Shown: piece after piece, positions 32,888 through 40,976 of the stretch | Layout: every line of letters begins with the position of its first letter | Position numbering within the stretch: position 1 is the stretch's first letter | Assembly: GCA_943737045.1 (NCBI GenBank) | Contig: CALSFV010000040.1 | Span: 62,001 to 126,000, forward strand | Reading direction: 5' to 3' | Length of the DNA stretch: 64,000 nucleotides | Origin: Parapristionchus giblindavisi | Lineage: Eukaryota > Nematoda > Chromadorea > Rhabditida > Diplogasteridae | Translations under genes and position numbers: made by a program | The notes under the pieces: model-generated | What the model saw: only the letters and a program-made list of their open reading frames with translations | Databases searched by the model: none | What the model was told of the DNA's origin: nothing

Positions 32888-33190
32888 TCAATAATACTAT
32901 GAGATAATATAAGAGGATTACTGTATATTAATTGTAAAACGTAGACGTGGCGTGTTCTGAAATTCAAAGCAACGAAAAACAAAAAAAGGCTATTCAAATT
33001 CTTGATATCAATAACAAAATTTTCAGTGGATAGGACAGTGCTTAAAGCAGTGAGAGCAAGCATGCCGGTTGTTGAGCAATATTTTATTATATTTTATATA
33101 ATATAACAAAATCACTATCAGGCAGCAATTGAGAGTAGGAAAGAATCGGTCGAATTGAGCTTGGCAACAATGAAGTGACCGCCAGTATTG

Positions 33191-33383
33191 CACACTGAGA
33201 TTAATTTTGCCCGAGTAACGTTAGTAGGCGAGCGATTTGCCCGTATTCTGGCAAATGTTAGCCTGCATATAGGTAAATCGATGTTTTTTGGGATAGCATT
33301 TGCCCGAACATACATACGTGTACATACGTAGCTCAAGTTGGACAATCTATTACCATATTTGGGTAGGTTTGCTCTCTGTGCAC
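33191..33383. mobile_element. TTTGCCC-type MITE
   Basis: Starts cacactgagattaattttgc and ends gtttgctctctgtgcac. It lies immediately next to the minisatellite foldback element. Confidence 0.6.
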
Positions 33384-33410
33384 AAAGGGTCATAACCATC
33401 TGAGCGAAAG

Positions 33411-33755
33411 ACATTTGCGCCACACGAAAAGAATGGACATTTGCGCCAGTTCCCAATTGCGCCGAGGGACATTTGCGCCGAGGTACATTTGCGCCAGTAC
33501 CAAATGCGCCGAGGGACATTTGCGCCGAGGTACATTTGCGCCAGTACCAAATGCGCCGAGGGACATTTGCGCCGGAACCAAATGCGCCGAGGGACATTTG
33601 CGCCGGAACCAAATGCGCCGAGGGACATTTGCGCCGAGGTACATTTGCGCCGAGGTACATTTGCGCCGAAGTACATTTGCGCCAAGGTACATGTGCGCCA
33701 GAACCAAATGCGCCGAGGGACATTTGCGCCGAACTACATTAGCGCTGGAATCCAA
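33411..33755 (+). repeat. Left minisatellite arm of the FB-type element
   Basis: About 20 units of 14-17 bp, each centred on TTTGCGCC or AATGCGCC. Confidence 0.9.
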
Positions 33756-34451
33756 TGCGACTCTCTGTCTTTTATTTTATTTTCTTGTCTCCTCATTTTT
33801 TGTTGCAATTGCTTCAAAGCTGTGATTTATATATTACGGTATTTCCATCCACCTTTCCTTTAATTATATGTTTACTTTTTATTTATCGTTTCTTAGACTA
33901 ATCATATCGTAATTTTTGATTTGTCTAAGAAACGATAAATATATATTATTAATATTTCATAACACTTTGTTATTCAATAAAGAAAAATAACAAAACAACA
34001 GACAACAACAACAACAGACACAAACAACAACAGAGAAGTTAGCAAAACAACACGTTTCAACTTTATTTGAGCTTGACAAAAGTCAATAGAGCTTCAAGGT
34101 GTTGGATAGAACTTCTACCCATACAACCATTGGCAATTGCCATTAATCGTTTCTCTATATTTGCCTTTTGAGTTGACCCTTATTTCTTGAATTGGTATAG
34201 GAGTAGGTTTTGATCACTTTCTTGATCATGTATCAGTTCTACAGATCAAGAACAACTGATCAGAACAACATGGAAATGAGAAAGCATCTAATGGACGTAT
34301 ATCGTTCATACGGTGCCGCACCAAATATCATGAACTAATTTTTTAATCAAAAAAAAACTATACATCACACATAGACGGGAGTATTGAACTGTATTTTAAA
34401 AAGACTTTAAATTTTAAAAGTGCAAAAGTCATTGAAAGAAATTTTAAAATT

Positions 34452-34785
34452 TCGGCGCAAATGTACCACGGCGCAAATGTACTTCGGCGCAAATGTAGTT
34501 CGGCGCAAATGTCCCTCGGCGCATTTGGTTCCGGCGCAAATGTCCCTCGGCGCATTTGGTTCCTGCGCAAATGTCTCTCGGCGCATTTGGTTCCGGCGCA
34601 AATGTCCCTCGGCGCATTTGGTTCCTGCGCAAATGTCCCTCGGCGCATTTGGTTCCGGCGCAAATGTCCCTCGGCACATTTGGTTCCGGCGCAAATGTCC
34701 TTCAGCGCATTTGGTATTGGCGCAAGTGTTCCTCGGCGCATTTGGGACCGGCGCAATTGATGCATTCGGCGCAAATGTCTTTCGC
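34452..34785 (-). repeat. Right minisatellite arm of the FB-type element
   Basis: The same units in inverse orientation (ggcgcaaatgtccctcg). Confidence 0.9.
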
Positions 34786-35028
34786 TCACATGGTTACGAC
34801 CCGTGCACAAATACACGATTTGTTCGTACATTACCACACATTTTTCAAGATCATCATTATCATCTGGGTGGCAATCGGCCTAAAAATCACCCACTAAAAG
34901 CTGATGAAGTTGATTCAATGTCTATGTCAATCTCGCATTACTAATTTTTCATATTAAATATAGCTTTGATAAATTTCACTCGTTGATACGTTGATAATAC
35001 GCTAATCTATCGAGCGATACAACATTAA

Positions 35029-35141
35029 AGGGAGCGTAACTTCTCTCAATGGTCTCTTCGACGCGCAAGGCTCTCTCGTTGTTAGAGAACATAGAAATAA
35101 TGTGCGCAATGAAGAGGCCATTGAGATAGGTAGCGGTCCCT
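35029..35141. mobile_element. Hairpin MITE family 1
   Basis: TTAA at 35,025-35,028 and 35,142-35,145; full length with a few changes. Confidence 0.85.
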
Positions 35142-35460
35142 TTAAGACATATACTATCTCGTGTGTATCTCTTTGCTCAACAACCGGCATACTTGCTCTC
35201 ACAACTGGCTTTAGGTACTGTAATATCTCCTGAAAATTTTGTTATATTATATAAAATATAATAAAATATTGCTCAACAACCGGCATGCTTGCTCTCACTG
35301 CTTTAGGCACTGTCCTATCCACTGAAAATTTTGTTATTGATATCAAGAATTTGAATAGCCTTTTTTAGTTTATCGTTGCTTTGAATTTCAGAACACGCCA
35401 CGTCTACGTTTTACAATTAATATACAGTAATCGTCTTATATTATCCCTTAGTTTTATTGA

Positions 35461-35467
35461 TATAAAA
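35461..35467 (+). promoter_or_regulatory. TATA box of family member 2
   Basis: TATAAAA 38 nt before the ATG, in the same context as member 1. Confidence 0.7.
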
Positions 35468-35504
35468 GAGGGTCAATTCATTCAGATCAATATCATCAAC
35501 AACA

Positions 35505-35870
35505 ATGTCCTCCATCATCACTTCAATTCTTCTTCTTCTCGCTTTTGTTTCTATTATCGAAGCTCAAATTAGAGTCGGCGTTGGGGGAGAAATCGCTCCT
35601 CAAGTTGGTGTTCAATTTGGACCATACTCTGCCACATTTGGTGCCGATATCCAAGCCCTTTATCAGGCTCTTCTCTCTGGGTATGCACTATATCTCGATG
35701 GTTTTGTTATTATTAGATAAACCTAGCTTTCCAATAATTTTAGTAATGGAGCAGCTATTACGGCAGCATTGAATGCCCTCGCTGGTGCCAATCTCTCTGG
35801 TCCTGATGGAACAATCCTCGGAGCGGGACTAGGACTACCTGTACAAACTGGTCTTGGAATCAATTTCTAA
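35505..35870 (+). CDS. Small secreted protein, family member 2 (100 aa)
   Basis: Exons 35,505-35,680 and 35,744-35,870 (GTATGC donor, AATTTTAG acceptor, phase 2). It differs from member 1 at only a few residues, for example IRVGVGGEIAPQVGVQFGP. Signal peptide MSSIITSILLLLAFVSIIEA, no cysteine, C-terminus VQTGLGINF. AATAAA follows at about 35,918. It is the inverted partner of member 1, so the pair is divergently transcribed across the FB-type element. Confidence 0.82.
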
Positions 35871-35939
35871 GGACAAATTAGAGACAAAGTGTTATTTTCT
35901 TATTTTCATTCAGTCTCAATAAACACTTTTCACATTTCC

Positions 35940-36811
35940 TTAAGAGGCACGCATGATCTGATGAACAAGTACAAATAATTCGGCAAAGCAAATTTCAAAT
36001 TAATCAAGCTACAGGCATTCTGTAACAAATAATAGGAAACTGGCCTCATTATCACTGTGTAGGTAAAAAAAAAATCGCTATATAAAGTAAAAAATCGCTA
36101 TATAAAGTAATTAACGATGGTTGGTTACGGTATTTTGGTACCGTAGCTGAATTTATTTTCAAGATTCCTCTTCAGCAGCAACGTCCCACGAAGACAAATG
36201 ACAGGACCTCTATTTTTCGTAAAATCTTCTTGTTGCCAGTGTATGAAATTATGAATCGCTAGCACTTACTATTGTCAGAGGACATTTTTTTTAAAATTGC
36301 GATGTTTTCTGTAGCATTTTATGAAATTAATTGTTGTTTCTAAATACCAATGGGGAATAAAAAACATATTAAAATAAAAATAAAAGTAAGGTATGATGAC
36401 TTGAGACACTCGCGAGAACTTCATGCAATTTAAGAATTTATTTTTTCCAAAAACCACTGCGTGTGAACATTGAATTACATTGTGTTCTGAAGGACACTAC
36501 CCCATTTTGGGACAGACGTTTTGTAACGATACATTTTAAATACTAATAAACGATGTTATTTAATTTATCATAAATAAAAAAAATGTGATATCTGACCAAA
36601 TGGCGACAGGTTAATAATAATTTATCGTTTCTTGGAAGAGAGAATTTAACGATATTCTTTAAAAAATAAATATAGATAAAATAGGAAGAACGACGAAAAT
36701 GCTGCAATATCTAGATCACAGCTTTGACATTATTATGCATAGACGTAGCGGCCGAAACACCATGAAGCACATTACTATTAAACAATTAAGCATAAATAAG
36801 GATTACATTTA
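35940..36811. other. No gene identified
   Basis: AT-rich. A short tandem repeat (aaaaaatcgctatataaagt) lies near 36,068-36,110, and a segment near 36,745-36,775 (ggccgaaacaccatgaagca) resembles 46,080-46,100. Confidence 0.45.
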
Positions 36812-37463
36812 TCACAGGTCTCCTGTAACAGTGTAGCAAAAACGGTCGGTTTTGCCACTAGGAAAAAAATTTTGTCTCCGATTTCGATGAAAGTCGGTCA
36901 GTGGGTGTGGTTGGGGGTCATGAGAAGACCTAGCCACTTGATTTGGCCAAAATTGCAAATTATCGATTTTTTGTGATCTACCCTGAAAATGATCAGAACT
37001 CTGTTCATTTTCATCGAACAACGAGCATACAGGTGTCATTCGAACCGTATTCTAATTCTCTCCAAAAAAGTTGTGAACGACCCGTTCGCTGCTAAGTCGT
37101 CTTCAGGGCGAAAAACGCGAAAACCTAATTTATTGAACAAAAAGATGGCCTGTTCTCGAAAATTTCCTCTTGAACCCTTCGGTATTATTGCAGAAAACAA
37201 GTTGACAGATCACGGACAAAGTCGGTATGTTGTTCATTTACCGTATCTCTGTCCCCTCAATACCGTTTAATAGAGTACACGGGACTTAGCCATTTTTTTC
37301 CGCTTCAACAGTTTTTCGATCGTATCTGCCTTCAAAATGGTCCAATCTACTATCTCAAATAGGAAAATGATGCTCTCGGAAAGGCGAATAAAAAGTTCTT
37401 TCATGATCGAATAGCTATGACAACCCATTTTCGAGTTTTTCGAGGAAAATCACTACACTTCTC

Positions 37464-37800
37464 TGTTATGTATTGCTGTCTGCCCCGTTGTCGTGTATTG
37501 TAGTGTGAGTGCACAAGGGTTAACTACTTAGGGCTTTATTAGCAGACTAGGGAAATTACAGAATATACAAGGCTAGAGAAGGGCACATCTTGTGCGAGGA
37601 TCAAGGGAGAACTGATCTAGACTGATTGGGAATGTCTAGACATAAGAGTGGGCGGGGCCAGACATGAGTGACGAGAGAGTGCGTGGATCAGAGAGAGTAG
37701 TCCGATCTCGCACGTACACGTATTTACATGATTACATATTCTAATCAATAGGCATAGACAATAAAGATGATCAATATACATAGGGAATAGGGTATCTACA
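37464..37800. mobile_element. TG...CA segment (solo-LTR-like) flanked by 56-bp direct repeats
   Basis: Begins TGTTATGTATTGC, ends GGTATCTACA and contains AATAAA near 37,761, as an LTR would. It is bordered exactly by a 56-bp direct repeat, at 37,408-37,463 and 37,801-37,856. LTR elements normally make 4-6-bp duplications, so either the site was already duplicated or the mechanism is different. Confidence 0.5.
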
Positions 37801-38068
37801 CGAATAGCTATGACAACCCATTTTCGAGTTTTTCGAGGAAAATCACTACACTTCTCCTTTTTCATCGATTCCAATGAATGAACGGAAAGGAAGTTATTCA
37901 TTGTGCTGCTAAAAACCATCCAATCGACTTTATTTTTCATTATACATAAGAAACTGTTATAAAAGCAAGCAATCAATATGCAATTATCAACATCACTGAT
38001 CGCCTCATCCGTGAACAGAGTGTTCACCTCGGTTTTCATCCAGCTGTAGATTGCATCGGAGGAGTTAG

Positions 38069-38593
38069 TCAGACATCCTCATGTACATTCACTTCATCCT
38101 CAATTCCTCCTCCCTCCTCATCGTATTCCTTCTCCCATTCGTTGACGAAATCCATGTTCAGTGCCACATCTCTGTTGGCTCTTCTGGTGCTCTTCAGCTT
38201 CTTCTCTGTCTCCTCCTTCTTCTTCGCTAGCAGAGTCCGAATGCAGTTCTTGATCTGATCGTGTGACATTCGGTTAATGGGCATGATATCCTTTCTGGCC
38301 TTTATTCTCTTCTCGACTTCTTCTGCTCTCAGCTTATTTCTGGCGGCGTAGAATTCCTCGAAGTGATCGACCACCATCTGCCTGGCAACAGGGTCGTATG
38401 GGGCGCTCTTCTTCCGAATGCGAAGTGCCCATCCCATGGGTCTCGGATGCTTCGGTGCCTTCTCGTACTCCTTGAAGATTCCGATAGTGAAATAAATAAT
38501 TTCTGCAACAGTGTTTCCATAACTGGCATGAAACAGCGGACAAAATCGGTGTTGATGAGGTTTTCCTCGAAAAACTCGAAAATGGGTTGTCAT
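38069..38593 (-). pseudogene. Fragment of a GWAL-type (homeodomain-like) protein with acidic tail
   Basis: From about codon 42, the frame has strong host-like codon use. It reads HPRPMGWALRIRKKSAPYDP, then MVVDHFEEFYAARNKLRAEE, then RMSHDQIKNCIRTLLAKKKE, and an acidic end NEWEKEYDEEGGGIEDEVNV. The pattern GWAL.....-F-...R..V..F-...K..-EEV-...QI...L is the helical module often found after C2H2 zinc fingers in uncharacterised animal proteins; this is from memory of the family, not a search. The first ~40 codons come from the foldback arm, and a splice acceptor (cttcaag) lies before EYEKAPK. Further coding-like sequence (YSWMKTEVNTLFTDEAISD) follows in another frame at 37,99x-38,05x, so the gene is probably broken. 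Confidence 0.5.
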
Positions 38594-39243
38594 AGCTATT
38601 CGATCATGAAAGAACTTTTTATTCGCCTTTCCGAGAGCATCATTTTCCTTTTTTGAGATAGTAGATTGGACCCTTTTAAGGCAGATACGATCGAATAACT
38701 GTTGAGGCGGAAAAAAATGGCTAAGTCCAGTGTACTCTATTAAACGGTATTGAGGGGACAGAGATACGTTAAATGAACAGCATACCGACTTTGTGCATGA
38801 TCTGGCAACTTATTTTCTGAAATAATACCGAAGGGTTCAAGAGAAAATTTTCGAGAACAGGTCACCTTTTTCTTCAAAAAATTCGTTTTTCGCATTTTTC
38901 GCCCTGAAGACGACTTAGCAGCGAACGGGTCATCAGCAGCTTTATTGGAGAGCACTAGAATACGGTTCGAATGACACCTCTCAGCTCGCTGTACGATGAA
39001 AATGAACCGAGTTATGATCATTTACAGGGTAGATCACAATAAATCGCTAATTTGCAATTTTGGCTAAATCAAGTGGCTAAACCTTCTCATGACCCCCAAC
39101 CACACCCACCGACCGACTTTCATCGAAATCGGAGACAAAAAATTTTTCCTAGTGGCAGGCGTTGCTACACTTTTACCGGAGACCCGTGTTATGGTGCATG
39201 CCATTTTAATTTGTACTTCTATCAATTATACTATCTAATCGTT

Positions 39244-39345
39244 AAATTTGCCCTACGTGTCTACGCCGTAACTTCAGCCGTAACGACGGAGACGCAGCGG
39301 AGGAAGTTACGGCGTAAGTACGGAAGGCAAATGTACGGAATGCAA
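39244..39345. mobile_element. Hairpin MITE, TTTGCCTTACG type, diverged
   Basis: Inverted arms aaatttgccctacgtgtcta and acgtacggaaggcaaatgta-like, joined by a CGCCGTAAC..GTTACGGCG stem. Related to 53,608-53,716 and 45,231-45,465. Confidence 0.65.
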
Positions 39346-39412
39346 ATGCATGATGCATTACGAAAATTTCGGGGCTCGGCGAATTTACAATAGATGAATC
39401 TTGGATATCTCA

Positions 39413-40148
39413 TCAGACTTCGATTCCAAAAGAGCTGCTCATGGATGCGCCCGCGCCCACTCCAACAACATTGCCGTCTTCATCTCTGACAACGGCCGTA
39501 ACGCCCTTGGGATTACCTTCGGCAGCAGCCAGACTGAAATTTGAAGTACAATTATATTTTTTAAACAAATTCAGATAATTTATTCAATGCGGAAACAGGA
39601 AAGCATGAGCGACATCGGACAAATATTTATCAACTAGAACTGTTTTGAGAATTTGTATGTTCATGAATTTTATGTACTTTGAAAATATTTAATATCCCAC
39701 GCTAGTAATATCATAGCGTTAAATACTACCAATGTTTTCTCTTTTAGTGTATCCTCATTGCCATAATGGGCAACCATAATAATAATAAATTTATCTGACC
39801 TCGGAGGCTATTTCAAGATTAACAATTAAAAGTTTTTTTTTAAATTTGCTAAAATCAGGAGGTAAGAAAGAAAGCTGCGATTACTTGATCGTAGCATACA
39901 ATACTTATGAGTTACGAATAAGACAACATAAGCTGTGTTGTTTTCAAACCATCAGATAATTCAGATGCACGAAATTCCGATATTGCATACCTGTTCCTAA
40001 TGGTTTCCGTAAGCTCAGAAAGAACCGAACCAGCGGGTGTGGGGAAGTGTGGAAACTGACCGAATCCTTCGGCAGAACGAGCAAATCGATCATTATGTGC
40101 CGGATTCCAATGAGAAAAAAATTCAAACGCACCAATTCCTACAAGCAT
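39413..40148 (-). CDS. Divergent small secreted protein, family member 3 (92 aa from the first ATG)
   Basis: Exons 39,991-40,148 and 39,413-39,533, with a 457-nt phase-2 intron (GTATGC donor, ATTTCAG acceptor) at the family position. The C-terminus VGVGAGASMSSSFGIEV matches the family ending. The body is distinct (FEFFSHWNPAHNDRFARSAE). The only ATG (40,148) gives MLVGIGA.., leaving part of the signal region out. In frame 13 codons upstream, where relatives have ATG, this gene has ATT (40,185-40,187), and that stretch reads as the rest of a signal peptide (TILTSLFAFVTMLVGIGA). The start may be lost, or ATG 40,148 is used. A TATA box (tataaaagg on this strand) lies near 40,215-40,225. Confidence 0.6.
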
Positions 40149-40308
40149 TGTTACAAAAGCAAAGAGAGACGTGAGAATAGTTCCAATTGTTGTTGACTGC
40201 TACTTAAAACACCATCCTCCTTTTATATGAATGCATGATATGCTAATGAAGGGAACATCAGTGAATCATCGCCAGGATCAATTTCATGCCTTAAATATAC
40301 AGTGGCAG

Positions 40309-40455
40309 TATGCACGAAGAACGGTAAACCGTTTTCTTGGAAAATGTGATGTCATTAGCGTAGGCGGAGGCGTTATGAAAAAATCTGCCGCCCGCGCTAA
40401 TGACGTCACATTTACCCGGAAAACTGTTTTCCGTTGTTCATGAATACGGCCACAG
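40309..40455. mobile_element. Hairpin MITE with TGACGTCA arms
   Basis: Same family as 8293-8438 (tatgcacgaagaacgg / cgttgttcatgaatacggcc). One arm has TGATGTCA, the other TGACGTCA. Confidence 0.75.
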
Positions 40456-40632
40456 GTAAAAATGTTTGATAGAATCATTGAATAACAGAGCGCGCATAAA
40501 TAATTCCTTCCGGATCTTTCTGCGGGAAAGTATGGAAAAGTACCTCCAATTTGATAATCTCCGTTCTAATCACACGGTTTTAACTGCGAGAGGATAAATG
40601 TAGCTTTTACCGTGTACCTGTAGTTCCTTTAA

Positions 40633-40744
40633 AGGCACACCCCAAGCTAATTTGACCCTCGCTCTGGCAACACTATCTCGCAGGCAAAGAAAGCGAGAGG
40701 GTGTTGCCAGAGCGGAGAGTTTCAATTTTACTTGGGACGCGCCT
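40633..40744. mobile_element. Hairpin MITE family 2, near-complete
   Basis: TTAA at 40,629-40,632 and 40,745-40,748. Long stem: cgctctggcaacactatctc / gagggtgttgccagagcgg. Confidence 0.85.
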
Positions 40745-40976
40745 TTAAGATTCTATCACAAACAAGGCAATTCCACTGCTCATTGCTCACGCTCCATGTG
40801 CAGTCAAGATAATCTACGAGTGGGACCACTGATCAGCAGCAATAAAAACGAACAGAATAGGGATGCTGGCGGCCATTTCAATGATTGGGATTCAACATAT
40901 TTGAAAGAAATTGTGGATAATGGTGATTACAGTAAAAAGGTGATGGTCAGCATGTTAATATCACAGTACAAGATTA

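Larger units (their letters stand above)
32425..33113. repeat. Left arm of the 32-36 kb inverted duplication
   Basis: Inverse copy of 35,236-35,925 (coordinate sums are constant near 68,348). It holds one complete small secreted-protein gene with its promoter and 3' region. Confidence 0.85.
33378..34810. mobile_element. Foldback (FB-type) element with minisatellite arms
   Basis: A 1.43-kb element. The ends carry an imperfect inverted repeat of about 45 bp (gtgcacaaagggtcataacc on the left, its reverse near 34,785-34,810). Just inside, each arm is a tandem array of about 20 GCGCC-containing units (catttgcgccgagg, aaatgcgccgaggga): 33,411-33,755 forward and 34,452-34,785 inverted. The 0.7-kb core is AT-rich and has no gene. 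Inverted arms made of tandem repeats are the hallmark of FB-type elements. Long frames across the arms are translated repeat. Confidence 0.8.
35236..35925. repeat. Right arm of the 32-36 kb inverted duplication
   Basis: Inverse copy of 32,425-33,113. The stretch gctcaacaaccggcatgctt near its outer edge is also repeated in tandem at 35,174 and 35,273. Confidence 0.85.
36812..39190. mobile_element. Foldback element carrying a GWAL-domain gene fragment
   Basis: Arms of about 0.63 kb (36,812-37,449 and 38,561-39,190) are inverted copies; the outer ends read CACAGGTCTCC and CACGGGTCTCC. The 1.1-kb loop holds a 337-bp TG...CA insertion (37,464-37,800) and minus-strand coding sequence (38,069 to about 38,510). 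No transposase is recognised. The target duplication is not clear. Confidence 0.8.

Noticed and set aside
33411..33755. CRISPR-like array
   Set aside because: Units are contiguous and short with no unique spacers, the context is eukaryotic, and an inverted twin lies at 34.5 kb.
33118..33863. Several long frames on both strands (89-201 codons) reading RRGTFAP.. or GANVPRR..
   Set aside because: They are six-frame translations of the minisatellite arm; every frame stays open because the unit is short and stop-free.
34358..34944. Similar long frames (77-174 codons)
   Set aside because: The inverse minisatellite arm of the same element.
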